Source: Ensifer adhaerens
GTDB taxonomy: Bacteria > Pseudomonadota > Alphaproteobacteria > Rhizobiales > Rhizobiaceae
Direction of reading: 5' to 3'
Length of the DNA stretch: 64,000 nucleotides
NCBI RefSeq assembly: GCF_002940685.1
Contig: NZ_PNFP01000016.1
Span: 124,001 to 188,000 of the forward strand
This document shows positions 15,805-24,056 of this stretch, one piece after another. The position numbers and the translations under genes were made by a program. The notes beneath the pieces were generated by a model. The model was not told the DNA's origin. It made no database searches and saw only the letters and a program-made list of their open reading frames with translations. Position 1 is the first letter of the stretch, and every line of letters starts with the position of its first letter.

Positions 15805-16475
15805 GTCGTGGCGCGCAGGAGATAACCGAGGTTGCGGATCGCCCGGATCTCGACGCCGGCGCCGACGTCGTCGAGCTTGCGGCGCAGGCGCGAAAGATGG
15901 GAGTCGAGCGCGTTGGATTCGATCTCGTCTTCCATGGCGTAGACGGATTCCTCCAGCGACGCCCTGAGCACGGTTCGCCCGGGCCGCCGCATCAGTGCCT
16001 CGAGTGCCAGCCGTTCCCGGCGCAGGAGGTCGAGAGGCTTGTCGTCCACGGCCGCCTCGCGATGACGGAAATCGTAGATCAACCGTCCGACCTTGGTCTG
16101 CTCCGACTTGAGCGTGACCGGCCGGCGGACAAGGGCGCGCAGCCGCGCCATCAATTCCTCGACCGCAAAAGGCTTGGAAAGATAGTCGTCGGCACCGGCA
16201 TCGAGCCCGCTGACCCGGTCGTTGATCGATCCGAGCGCCGTCAGCATCAGGACCGGCGCCTCGACGCCGAGGCTTCTGAGCTTCGGGATGAGGTCCAGCC
16301 CTTCGCCATCGGGCACCCGACGGTCGAGCACGACCACGTCATAGGGCCAGAGCTCGGCGACGGCTTCGGCATCCGCAAGCGTCGAGACGTGATCGACGAT
16401 CACCTGGCGCCGCGCCAGGGCGGCCTTGAGTGCCGAGGCCATCTCCGGCTCGTCTTCCAGCAGCAAGATGCGCAT
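15801..16475 (-). CDS. OmpR/PhoB-family response regulator
   Basis: This 224-residue regulator has a receiver domain (residues 1-115) with the acidic pair E7/D8, phospho-acceptor D51 (VVLDRRVPDG) and the conserved K near 102 (LSKPF). A C-terminal winged-helix DNA-binding domain follows (LESNALDSHLSRLRRKLDD-like recognition segment, with IRAIRNLGYLLR at the end). It is the first gene of a two-gene operon with the histidine kinase that overlaps its stop. It probably autoregulates, as is common for this family; no operator is obvious. Confidence 0.94.
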   Translation of the reverse strand: MRILLLEDEPEMASALKAALARRQVIVDHVSTLADAEAVAELWPYDVVVLDRRVPDGEGLDLIPKLRSLGVEAPVLMLTALGSINDRVSGLDAGADDYLSKPFAVEELMARLRALVRRPVTLKSEQTKVGRLIYDFRHREAAVDDKPLDLLRRERLALEALMRRPGRTVLRASLEESVYAMEDEIESNALDSHLSRLRRKLDDVGAGVEIRAIRNLGYLLRATT

Positions 16476-16545
16476 GTCGGTGTTCCTCCCATGCCCGCAT
16501 CCATGCGGGTCGCTGATCCGTCACTTCGCCTGCCCGCCCGACGCG

Positions 16546-16926
16546 TCATTCGCATTCCAGCTTCGGCTGGCGGAAGTTGGTGATATACCAGCGGCCGTGC
16601 TGCATCCGGGCGTAGAAGGTATAGAAACATTCCTGTTCCTCGACATAGCCCGGCGTCGAATATTCCTCGTAGCGCATTCCGCGCCGGGTGTCCCTGATTT
16701 CACCGCTGGATGTGCCGGAGACGACGTTCGTCGAGATCTTGCGCCACTGATAGGCCCGTTCGTTCCAGCCGAGGTCGAGGATGTTGGTCGGCGGACCATA
16801 GTCGATGATGACGGATTCGACCGGCTGGCCGATATAGGTCTTCATCGTGTCGGAAGCACAACCGGTCAGAAATGCGGCAGCGGCGGCGAAGCAGGCGAGG
16901 GTGCGAAACCCCTTGATGGCGAACAT
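16546..16926 (-). CDS. small outer-membrane-type lipoprotein, unknown function
   Basis: This 126-residue protein has a lipoprotein signal: a short positive start, a hydrophobic core (TLACFAAAAAFLTGC) and the lipobox L-T-G-C with Cys near residue 24. The mature part begins ASDTMKTYIGQPVESVIIDYGPPTNILDLGWNERAYQW. This pattern of a short repeat ending near a substrate-like GPP resembles small SmpA/BamE-like lipoproteins, but the match is weak. ATG 16926 is selected because it starts the signal; the longer frame to 17001 adds an unlikely hydrophilic leader. Confidence 0.7.
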   Translation of the reverse strand: MFAIKGFRTLACFAAAAAFLTGCASDTMKTYIGQPVESVIIDYGPPTNILDLGWNERAYQWRKISTNVVSGTSSGEIRDTRRGMRYEEYSTPGYVEEQECFYTFYARMQHGRWYITNFRQPKLECE

Positions 16927-17176
16927 GGCGGATCCCGGTTTTCCTGCAGCGCCCGTCGTCCAGAGGACGCGCGATGCCAGCAGTGATCGTCGACGTGTCA
17001 CCCGTCCGGAACGACTGCGATCCGGATCGATGTGACGTTTGATTGACCGGGAGCTAAAGGGCCAAGATTACAGGGGCATTGCAGGGGAGGGGCGGGACTG
17101 GCGAAAGCCGCCCGACGAAACGTCGGCAGGGCCGCCTGATGGCGTTCCGAGCGTGGTCAAGCTGCTCCGCGGGCGC

Positions 17177-17488
17177 TCAGGCGGCGCGGTTCGTTTCATT
17201 TTTCCGCTTCGTCACCTTGGGATCCGCTGCGTAGACCAGGCCTGGCGACACGATCCATTCGCCGGAGCGAAGTGCCAGCACGTCAAGGCCGCCGCCAATC
17301 AGGCGCGGCGCAACGCCGACGAAACGATAGACAAGGCCATCTCCATCCCGCACGGCTTCCCGTATGGGACGATCGCCCAGATAGCCGATAACCGCCCCCT
17401 CGAATGCGACATCCGCCAGCATGAAGTATTCCGTCGGCAGGCGGCGGCTTGTCTTGGAGGAGAGTTTGAACCCGTTCCTGAATTTCAT
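17177..17488 (-). CDS. hypothetical protein, 103 residues
   Basis: The composition is protein-like: alternating hydrophobic strands (VAFEGAVIGYLGDRPIREAV, LVYRFVGVAPRLIGGGLDVLALRSGEWIVSPGLVYA) followed by a basic tail (DPKVTKRKNETNRAA). No signal peptide or membrane segment is seen, and there is no strong ribosome site at ATG 17488. I do not recognise the family. It could be a beta-rich small protein of rhizobia. Confidence 0.5.
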   Translation of the reverse strand: MKFRNGFKLSSKTSRRLPTEYFMLADVAFEGAVIGYLGDRPIREAVRDGDGLVYRFVGVAPRLIGGGLDVLALRSGEWIVSPGLVYAADPKVTKRKNETNRAA

Positions 17489-17836
17489 AAGTCTTGCTCG
17501 TCATGGGACGCTTTGCGAACCGGGATGGGCCGGTGCGGGCCAGCGTCTGGGCTGTTTGCTGTGTTCGCGCCCGCAGCCAGGCGGTATCCCACCAACGGAA
17601 ATCGGGCCGATCACTGGAAAGATGTATGCGGCGGCACCGTATGTTCCGGTGCGGCGCGCGCGACGTCTCAAGCCATCGAAAAGCGGCACCAGCATGGCAG
17701 GTGGCCGCAGGCGGGCATCGGCCCAGTGCCGCTTTGCTCTTGTCTAGCGCGGATCGGGATAGGGAATCGTTTGGGAAGCTGGGGCGGGAAGATCAGGAAA
17801 GCATAAAGGCGAAGCCGGGCGATTGCTCACGGTACG
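17489..17836. other. 348-bp gap without a recognisable gene
   Basis: It holds only short frames on both strands with no ribosome sites. The tail of the EAL protein gene begins at 17837. I see no repeats or promoter with confidence. Confidence 0.4.
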
Positions 17837-18604
17837 CTAGCAAAGCATCGCGTTTGGCGCATGGCGCAGTTCGCCGCCGAACAACGGGCTGAGCGTCGGT
17901 TCGGAAAGCAGAAAACCCTGGACATGGGTTGCACCGGCAGCTTGCGCCGCCTCGAATTGCGCATAGGTTTCAACGCCTTCGACCACCACGACCGGGGCGA
18001 CGCAGGATGCGAGCCCCACCATGTGGGAAAGGAAACGCTCGGCGTCGGCGCGTCCAAGACGCAGGAAGAACCCGTCGATCTTGACGATGTCGACCGGCAG
18101 GGACAGAAGCGCCTCCGGCGTCGAGAAACCCGTTCCGAAGTCATCGACGGCGACACGGTATCCGAGGTCGCGCACGTTTCGCACGAAACGCTCGGCCATC
18201 GGAAGGGCCGTGATCGGCAGGCTCTCGGCGAGTTCCAGCACGAGACGCGAAGCCATCCACCGATGGGTGGAGAGCAGGTCCAGGAGAAGCGCCCTGTTGC
18301 GTTCGTCGCAGATACTCTCGACCGAGATGTTGCAGCCGAGGTCACCCGCCGGGTGTCGCGCCAGCCAGTCGAAGGCCAGCGTGAGCATGTGCCTGTCGAG
18401 TGCGGCGATGCGACCGGCCGCCTCCAGATAGCGAATGAACTCGCTGGCGGTCATGATCTCGCCGTCCGTCCTCACGAGCCTCCCCAGACATTCGGAATAG
18501 AGGACAATGCCGACATCGGCGACCGAATTGACGTGTTGCAGTGAAAAGCCGACGCGTCCTTCTCTGGCTGCGTGATCGAAGACTTCCACAACACGATCAA
18601 ACAT
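17837..18604 (-). CDS. stand-alone EAL-domain protein (c-di-GMP phosphodiesterase)
   Basis: This 255-residue cytoplasmic protein is almost entirely an EAL domain. The signature EAL motif reads E38-C-L, with the metal-binding Glu kept and Ala replaced by Cys. Other catalytic positions are intact: N92 (CNISVES), E124 (LELAE), D154-D155 (VAVDDFGTG), K175 (DIVKIDG), E209 (VVEGVET) and Q229 (HVQGF). It therefore probably hydrolyses c-di-GMP, although the changed motif could lower activity. It lies 76 bases downstream of the Gly-rich protein gene on the same strand and might share its transcript. Confidence 0.85.
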   Translation of the reverse strand: MFDRVVEVFDHAAREGRVGFSLQHVNSVADVGIVLYSECLGRLVRTDGEIMTASEFIRYLEAAGRIAALDRHMLTLAFDWLARHPAGDLGCNISVESICDERNRALLLDLLSTHRWMASRLVLELAESLPITALPMAERFVRNVRDLGYRVAVDDFGTGFSTPEALLSLPVDIVKIDGFFLRLGRADAERFLSHMVGLASCVAPVVVVEGVETYAQFEAAQAAGATHVQGFLLSEPTLSPLFGGELRHAPNAMLC

Positions 18605-18680
18605 TTAAACTCCATGGGATGGGACGCGGTCCTGCTGTGGCCGCCGGCGCCCGGAAGGAGCGCCGGCGGCCACCTGTCGA

Positions 18681-19442
18681 TTACTGGGCGATCTCGGGCT
18701 CCGGTTCGACCACAACCACGGTCGGCGCGGGCAGCGTGTTGCGGATTTCGTCGATCTTGCCGACCGTCGGACCTACACCGAGGATCCCTTTGGCTTCCGC
18801 GAGCATGTCGTCGGTTACCACGCCGTCCTTGGTGAAGCCCGCAAGCGCCTCGCGCAACGCTTCGTCGCTCAGCGCCGGGTCGGCCGGGATGGCGTCAACG
18901 CCGTTTTCCGCCTCGAACTGCGCATAGGCGATTGCGTAGGCGGAGACTGCCGCCATCTTCGGATCGTTCGAATTGAGATAGGCGTGGTAATTGCGGTTGA
19001 GTGAGCTGAACCCTCGCTTAGACCCGGGCGCCACCACGGGATCGACCACTGGATCGACCACCGGGGCCGATACGACCGCGACCGATTTGGCGGGTTTCTC
19101 GACTTTTGCCGACTTGGCTGCCTTGGTCGCCTTCGTTGCCTTGGTCTTGCTGCCGGAGGTCCCGGATCTGTGCTGCGACTTTCCGCTGGACTTGCCGGTC
19201 TTCGTATCCTTGCTTCCGCGGGCGCTGTCGGACTTGCCGTGACTGGAACCGCCACCGTGGCTGCCGCCATTGCCGCCACCGTTGCCGCCACCGCCACCAT
19301 TGCCACCACCATTACCACCACCGCCGCCGTTGCCGTCCTTGGCGTAGGCGGAATCGATCAGCCCCAAGGTACCGGCGGCCACTGGCGCAACGGCCAGCGT
19401 CAAGGCCATGATGCTCCGGGCGATCAGCTTCGTCACAGGCAT
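18681..19442 (-). CDS. Gly-rich secreted protein 1 (GGNGG repeats)
   Basis: This 253-residue protein has a Sec signal peptide (IARSIMALTLAVAPVAAGTLG, cleavage near AYA-KDG). A Gly/Asn repeat follows at about 36-65 (GGGNGGGNGGGGGNGG and similar), then a Ser/Lys/Ala-rich basic stretch at 66-120 (KATKATKAAKSAK) and a short Val/Pro repeat (VVDPVVDPVV). The folded C-terminal part has SLNRNYHAYLNSNDPKMAAVSAYA and ends with an acidic VVVEPEPEIAQ. The ribosome site GAGGAG is strong. It is divergent from the NarL-type kinase gene, and the element CTAGGACC-N3-GTCC lies 126 bases upstream. A surface or matrix role is plausible but unproven; its partner at 21915 has a similar plan. Confidence 0.8.
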   Translation of the reverse strand: MPVTKLIARSIMALTLAVAPVAAGTLGLIDSAYAKDGNGGGGGNGGGNGGGGGNGGGNGGSHGGGSSHGKSDSARGSKDTKTGKSSGKSQHRSGTSGSKTKATKATKAAKSAKVEKPAKSVAVVSAPVVDPVVDPVVAPGSKRGFSSLNRNYHAYLNSNDPKMAAVSAYAIAYAQFEAENGVDAIPADPALSDEALREALAGFTKDGVVTDDMLAEAKGILGVGPTVGKIDEIRNTLPAPTVVVVEPEPEIAQ

Positions 19443-19567
19443 AGATATCTCCTCATTTCCAACCAGTCGTTCTCATTTGCTTACGGATGGAGGAACGACA
19501 TTCGATGCGAGGACGATATCTGCGCCTCCGCAGCGGCGCCATCGGTCCCCGACCATTGCCTTTTCGC

Positions 19568-19584
19568 CTAGGACCTAGGTCCTA
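19568..19584. promoter_or_regulatory. palindromic element CTAGGACCTAGGTCC, upstream of Gly-rich gene 1
   Basis: TAGGACCTAGGTCCTA at 19569-19584 is a perfect 16-bp palindrome in the divergent gap between Gly-rich gene 1 and the NarL-type kinase gene. Bases 19568-19582 match 12 of 15 positions of the element at 22558-22572, in the same orientation relative to the Gly-rich genes. It is a candidate operator for the adjacent response regulator. Confidence 0.6.
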
Positions 19585-19720
19585 TTTCCACGGGTCAAAG
19601 GTCCGAAGACGGCGGGGGAGATGGCGGTGTCATTGACCCTGTCATGAGAGTGGTTAGGTTGGCGCGGCCTTGCTACAATCGTCGCGCCGCACGAGCCGGC
19701 GGCCCGATCCGAGAGACCTG

Positions 19721-21106
19721 GTGCGCATTCATCGACTCATTACCCGCTGGAATTCGCAATCCCTTGCCAGGCAGTTCCTGCTGATCGGAGGAGCGGTCGC
19801 GGCCTTTGCCATGGTGTTGGTGGGTGCCTTCGTTTCCGACAGGATTGAAGATGCGGTCACGCGAAACTCCGCTGCGACGACGGCGCTCTACGTCGACAGC
19901 GTGATCGCGCCGCTGCTGCCCGACATGCAGACGAACGAGGTGCTCGACGAAACGGTCGCTCGTGCACTGGACGAGACCCTTGGCCAGGGAGCGCTGGGCG
20001 AACGGCTCCTCTCGTTCCGGCTCTGGCGTGCGGACGGCACGCTCCTCTATGCGAGCGACCAGGCCGCTGTCGGCACGAAGGTCGAACTCAGCGGCGAACT
20101 GCAGACGGCCTTCTCCGGAAGGATGGTCGCGCGGTTCGACCAGGAAGGGGATGTCGCAGCTGAAAAGGGGGCGGGCGTGCCGGCGCTTGCGATCTACAAT
20201 CCCGTGCTGCAGCCCTGGTCGGGGCAGGTGGTTGCGGTGTCGGAATTTCATGAAGTCGCCAATGATTTTCAGCAAAGTCTCAATCAGGCCCGCACGCACA
20301 CCTGGTTGGCCGTAGCAGCCTTCACGCTCGCCTTCTTTGTCGTGCTGTCGGCGATCGTGCTTCGCGGCAGCAAGACGATCGAAAGCCAGCGCCATGCGCT
20401 GGCGCAACGCGTCGACGAGCTTTCGGCATCGCTTGCGCAGAACGAAACGTTGCGCGGCCGGCTCCAACGTGCGTCGCAGCGCGCCACCGCGTTGAACGAA
20501 AGCTATCTGAGGCGCATCGGTGCGGATCTGCACGATGGCCCCGCCCAGCTCGTCGCCTATGCCTCGCTGAGGCTGGGGAGCGAGACCTTGAAGCGGGCTG
20601 CAACCCCAGCGGCCACACGCGAGCGCGAAATTGGTGCGATCAAGGCGAGCCTGGACGAGGCGATGCAGGAAATCCGCACGATCTGCGGTGGCCTGGTCCT
20701 GCCGCAGATCGAGACGGCCGGTCTCGCCGAAATCCTGCAGCGTTGCGTAAAGGCTCATCAGCAGCGGACGGGGTCCTCGGTCGAACTCCATCTGACCAAC
20801 CCTCCTGATCGTCTCTCGCAGGCGGCGAAGATCTGCATCTACCGCTTCGTGCAGGAAACCCTCAACAACGGCTATCGGCATGCGGGCGGCGTGGGACAGC
20901 GGGTCTCGCAACGGATCGTCGGCGATCGCGTCACGATCGAGGTTGCCGATGGCGGTCCGGGTTTTGATCCGGACAAAGTTCCGCCCACAAGTCTTGGTCT
21001 TGCCGGCCTCAGGGAACGGATCGAAAGTCTCGGCGGAACATTTGAGGTCATCGTGGCCGCGACCGGCACCACCGTTCGCATGACGACCAGCGTCAAGGAG
21101 ATCTGA
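19721..21106 (+). CDS. NarL-type sensor histidine kinase
   Basis: This membrane kinase of about 461 residues has transmembrane segments at roughly 20-41 and 203-222. They enclose a periplasmic region of about 160 residues that includes a double-Cache/PAS-like stretch (SFRLWRADGTLLYASD). The HisKA_3 acceptor lies in RRIGADLHDGPAQLVAY. The HATPase part follows (QETLNNGYRHAGG, then VADGGPGFD and GLAGLRERIESLGG). The start is uncertain: GTG 19721 has GAGAG 5 bases upstream, while TTG 19670 is open in frame. It ends 5 bases before the cognate regulator. Confidence 0.9.
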   Translation: MRIHRLITRWNSQSLARQFLLIGGAVAAFAMVLVGAFVSDRIEDAVTRNSAATTALYVDSVIAPLLPDMQTNEVLDETVARALDETLGQGALGERLLSFRLWRADGTLLYASDQAAVGTKVELSGELQTAFSGRMVARFDQEGDVAAEKGAGVPALAIYNPVLQPWSGQVVAVSEFHEVANDFQQSLNQARTHTWLAVAAFTLAFFVVLSAIVLRGSKTIESQRHALAQRVDELSASLAQNETLRGRLQRASQRATALNESYLRRIGADLHDGPAQLVAYASLRLGSETLKRAATPAATREREIGAIKASLDEAMQEIRTICGGLVLPQIETAGLAEILQRCVKAHQQRTGSSVELHLTNPPDRLSQAAKICIYRFVQETLNNGYRHAGGVGQRVSQRIVGDRVTIEVADGGPGFDPDKVPPTSLGLAGLRERIESLGGTFEVIVAATGTTVRMTTSVKEI

Positions 21107-21111
21107 CAATC

Positions 21112-21753
21112 ATGGTGGCAAGGATACGCGTTGCGGTGGTCGACGATCATCCTCTGTTTCGCGAAGGCGTGACCCGCAGCCTGTCGGAGATCGACGGCTT
21201 CGAGATCGTCGCCGAGGGCAGTTCGAAGGACGATGCGATCGAGATAGCGCAGAGCCTCGGGCCGGATGTCATGCTCATGGACATCTCCATGCCGGGCGGC
21301 GGGCTGGAAGCGATACCGGCGATCCTGGAGCTCGCCCCGGGGCAGAGGATCATCATGCTGACCGTTTCCGAAGATGGAGACGATGTGACCACGGCGCTCG
21401 ACCGGGGCGCCACCGGCTATGTGCTGAAGGGGGTCGGCGCAACCGCGCTCGCCGAGGTCATTCGCACCGTGGCGTCGGGCGAGCGCTACGTGGCGCCGAC
21501 CCTGTCGGCCAAGCTTTTGTCTCCCAAAGTGCCGGCGCCGCCTGGGAAATCCGGTCTGATCGCGAGCCTGACGCCCCGCGAGAAGGAAGTCCTGCAGCTG
21601 GTGGCGGCGGGCATGAGCAACAAGCATGTGGCGATCGAGCTGGACTTGCAGGAAAAGACCGTGAAACATCACATGACGCAGATCATGACGAAGCTGGGTG
21701 TCGCCAACCGCACCGAAGCGGCGATGGTGCTGCGCGACGCGCGCGAGCTGTAA
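21112..21753 (+). CDS. NarL/FixJ-family response regulator
   Basis: This 213-residue regulator has a receiver domain with D11/D12, phospho-acceptor D57 (VMLMDISMPGG) and the conserved Lys near 105 (YVLKGVG). A LuxR-type HTH follows (SLTPREKEVLQLVAAGMSNKHVA, then EKTVKHHMTQIMTKLGVANRTEA). It forms an operon with the kinase just upstream. NarL-family proteins often bind short inverted repeats, so the CTAGGACC-N3-GTCC elements beside the flanking Gly-rich genes are its best candidate targets. Confidence 0.94.
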   Translation: MVARIRVAVVDDHPLFREGVTRSLSEIDGFEIVAEGSSKDDAIEIAQSLGPDVMLMDISMPGGGLEAIPAILELAPGQRIIMLTVSEDGDDVTTALDRGATGYVLKGVGATALAEVIRTVASGERYVAPTLSAKLLSPKVPAPPGKSGLIASLTPREKEVLQLVAAGMSNKHVAIELDLQEKTVKHHMTQIMTKLGVANRTEAAMVLRDAREL

Positions 21754-21784
21754 GCCCCGAACATCGATCGAAACCGTGGATTAG

Positions 21785-21807
21785 CCGTCGCCGGCCTTTG
21801 GCGACGG
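21785..21807. terminator. hairpin between convergent genes
   Basis: A perfect 8-bp stem CCGTCGCC / GGCGACGG with a 7-base loop lies 31 bases after the response regulator stop and before the convergent Gly-rich gene 2. There is no T-run, so it is only a weak candidate. Confidence 0.35.
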
Positions 21808-21914
21808 GCCATCGTTCCGTGCCCGGTGGCGGCTTGGGATGATCGTGCGAAGGGCGCGCCAACGCCATGCGTGCAGTCAAACGCCTGACGAGCAGCAGCG
21901 ACCTGAAAGAGGCT

Positions 21915-22394
21915 CTAATGCGCGAAGGTCTGCATGCGCTGCTTGTCGGCCGCCGTCGCGCGCCGGTTGATGATCGTCCGTCCGCGGGCGTCCTTCATGA
22001 TATAGCGCCCCTTCCTGACTTGCTCGGTTATGCCGCCCTTGTGGCGGATGCCGGTTTCGCTGTCGCCTTCATCATCGACGGCGTCTTTGCTGGTGCGTGA
22101 GGCCTTGGAGTTCCCGCCGGAGCGGTTATCGTTGGCACTCCCTTTCCCGTTGCCACTGCCATTTCCGCCGCCGTTCCCACCGCTATTGCCACCGCTATTG
22201 CCGCCACTGTTCCCGCCGCTGTTGCCCCCATTCCCGCCGTTGCCGCCGCCGCTGCCACCGCCGTTCTTGGCAAAGGCAGCCGTCTCGGTGATCGACAGGC
22301 CTGCGGGCGTCAGGTCGAGCTTGTAGGGAAGGGTGGTTGCCAGGAGGACCGCCGAACAGAAGGATGCAGCAAGAAAAATTCGGCAGTTGGCCAT
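21915..22394 (-). CDS. Gly-rich secreted protein 2 (GGNSGGN repeats)
   Basis: This 159-residue protein has a signal peptide (MANCRIFLAASFCSAVLLATT) and a Gly/Asn/Ser repeat at about 44-85 (GGNSGGNSGGNSGGNGGG and similar). A basic/polar linker follows (SANDNRSGGNSKASRTSKD). The conserved-looking C-terminal end is KGGITEQVRKGRYIMKDARGRTIINRRATAADKQRM. ATG 22394 has AGAGGA 5 bases upstream; the longer frame to 22478 lacks a ribosome site. It shares its plan, orientation and upstream element with Gly-rich gene 1, and the two genes bracket the NarL-type pair. Confidence 0.75.
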   Translation of the reverse strand: MANCRIFLAASFCSAVLLATTLPYKLDLTPAGLSITETAAFAKNGGGSGGGNGGNGGNSGGNSGGNSGGNSGGNGGGNGSGNGKGSANDNRSGGNSKASRTSKDAVDDEGDSETGIRHKGGITEQVRKGRYIMKDARGRTIINRRATAADKQRMQTFAH

Positions 22395-22798
22395 TTCAGT
22401 CCTCTGGCGATGGTCGCGACACGCGGGCGGACGCGTTCCGGCGGATACCGGCAGCTCGACTTTGCTCATGGCCGGCATGGCCAGTCAACGTGCGTCTGCA
22501 CCGGCGGCGCCTTCCCGGACCTTTCCCCGGCAGCGGCCGGACAATCGTCGGATTCCTCTAGGACCAAAGTCCGGCTCCGTGCGTCGCAATTGCCGACCGC
22601 CACCGCGGTTCGCGTCGAACGGCGCTCCTGGCACGGCGGGACGATTGGCGCGATCGAAAATGTCGGACCCGCCATCGGATCGGTTCGTTTGGCCATATTC
22701 TCGACACCGAGATCGCTGAGGTCTCCGGCAGGCTGGGACCACCTGGCGCTCACGAGCGCCCGCTCCGCGCGTCTCTTCGGAGATCCGGGGCGGGCGTT
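22395..22798. other. 404-bp divergent gap
   Basis: There is no gene here. It contains the CTAGGACC-N3-GTCC element at 22558 and presumably the promoters of Gly-rich gene 2 (leftward) and the hydrolase gene (rightward). No clear -35/-10 pair stands out. Confidence 0.4.
22558..22572. promoter_or_regulatory. element CTAGGACCAAAGTCC, upstream of Gly-rich gene 2
   Basis: It matches the element at 19568 in 12 of 15 bases: only the central three differ (AAA for TAG). It stands 164 bases upstream of Gly-rich gene 2, in the same orientation. The shared half-sites GGACC and GTCC suggest one regulator for both genes. Confidence 0.55.
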
Positions 22799-24031
22799 TT
22801 GCGCCTATTGAAAGATCACCACTTGTCACACGACAAATCGACTGGGCACGTCAAGAAGCGCATTGTGCTGCACTTTCCCGGCTTCGAGCCGCTGGATGCC
22901 GTCAAGCATCAGGCGCGCTACAAGCGATCGGCGGCAAAGACCGCGAAACTCCAGGATTTTAATGTTGAGGTCGGGCCGGTGCAGATCGAGGGGACCGGCC
23001 GCTACTTCGACGTGGACAGCCAGGGCGCCGATTGGCAAACGGCCAGCCGGGTCTTCATCTTCGATCACGACGATATCGTCAGGCGTCTGAACGGCCGCCG
23101 CACGTCGCATAGAATGGTCGCCGGCTACCTGAGCGCCGCGCGTGTCGTCTGGGAAGGCGGAGCATTCGGCTATTTTCGGCATGCCTGGCGGTTCGGCCTG
23201 TTCTTTCTCTTTCCGTTCCTGCTGGTGGCAATCGGGCTCGTCGTGAGCCTGTTGATCGGCACCGCGCCCTATTGGCTCGCGCTTGAGTCATCGCTTCTGG
23301 TCGTGAGCGCAATTGCCGCCTACCTGGCCTTCTTCAGGCTGTTCCTGCCCTGGTCGGACAGGTGGCACACCCTGCACCTCTTTTCCGACTGGGAACTGGC
23401 CGTTGCCGTCGCCAGTCTGGAAAAACCCTATGTAAAGCAATGGGTTGAGGACAAGCTGGCGTCCGTGCGCGCTGCTCTCAGCGAGCCGGCCGACGAGTAT
23501 GTCATCAGCTCCCATAGCATGGGCTCCAGCATCGCCACCCAGGTTATCGGCACCTTGGTGGAGCGGGAACCGGACCTGTTTACGGGAAAACGCGTCGTCT
23601 TCGTCACGCTCGGCGGCGCGATCCTGCAATGTGCGCTGCTGCGCTCGGCCGAGGTCTTGCGCGCGCGTGTCGGTGCCATCGCCCGGGTCAAGGATATCTT
23701 CTGGTTCGATGTCCAATGCCTGACCGATGCGATCAATTTCTACAGATGCCAGGTCGTGGCACTTGCCGGACACAAGGACGCGCCGCAACCGCCCATCGTC
23801 TTCATCCGGCTCAAGCACATGCTGTCGCCCGAGCGCTATCGCCGGATCAAGCGCGACTTCCTGCGCGTCCATCGCCAATACGTGCTCGACGCCGATGTTC
23901 GCGCACCCTTCGATTTTACGATGATGACAGCCGGGCCGCTCCCGGCTGCCTCGCTCGCTAGTCCTTCTGACGGTGGCGAACTTGGTTCTGATAACGGAAA
24001 CGGCGACAGCCGGGCCAAGGCAGCGGGCTGA
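22799..24031 (+). CDS. membrane-anchored alpha/beta hydrolase (lipase-like)
   Basis: This protein of about 400 residues has two adjacent transmembrane segments, around 132-153 and 158-182. A hydrolase core follows with the nucleophile elbow S-H-S-M-G (S240), a variant of G-x-S-x-G. The opening RIVLHFPGFEPLD looks like the first strand and oxyanion loop of an alpha/beta hydrolase. The acid and His of the triad cannot be fixed by eye. No ATG is available near the beginning: TTG at 22799, 22808 or 22823 are candidates, so the start is open. The C-terminal 30 residues are Gly/Ser-rich. Substrate is unknown; a membrane lipid or polyester role is only a guess. Confidence 0.7.
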   Translation: MRLLKDHHLSHDKSTGHVKKRIVLHFPGFEPLDAVKHQARYKRSAAKTAKLQDFNVEVGPVQIEGTGRYFDVDSQGADWQTASRVFIFDHDDIVRRLNGRRTSHRMVAGYLSAARVVWEGGAFGYFRHAWRFGLFFLFPFLLVAIGLVVSLLIGTAPYWLALESSLLVVSAIAAYLAFFRLFLPWSDRWHTLHLFSDWELAVAVASLEKPYVKQWVEDKLASVRAALSEPADEYVISSHSMGSSIATQVIGTLVEREPDLFTGKRVVFVTLGGAILQCALLRSAEVLRARVGAIARVKDIFWFDVQCLTDAINFYRCQVVALAGHKDAPQPPIVFIRLKHMLSPERYRRIKRDFLRVHRQYVLDADVRAPFDFTMMTAGPLPAASLASPSDGGELGSDNGNGDSRAKAAG

Positions 24032-24056
24032 TCGTGTGTCCTGGGGGAGCGGGGCC

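Noticed and set aside
14392-15825. 477-codon plus-strand frame opposite the histidine kinase gene
   Set aside because: The kinase motifs (DAAHELRTP, ATP-binding boxes) are on the minus strand. The plus-strand frame has shadow composition and no ribosome site.
19256-19340. Short GC-rich tandem repeats resembling a repeat array
   Set aside because: They are GGN/GGG codon repeats within Gly-rich protein 1, with no unique spacers, so this is not a CRISPR array.
22145-22265. Second tandem repeat tract
   Set aside because: It encodes the GGNSGGN repeats of Gly-rich protein 2. The units are codon repeats and not CRISPR or rho-independent signals.
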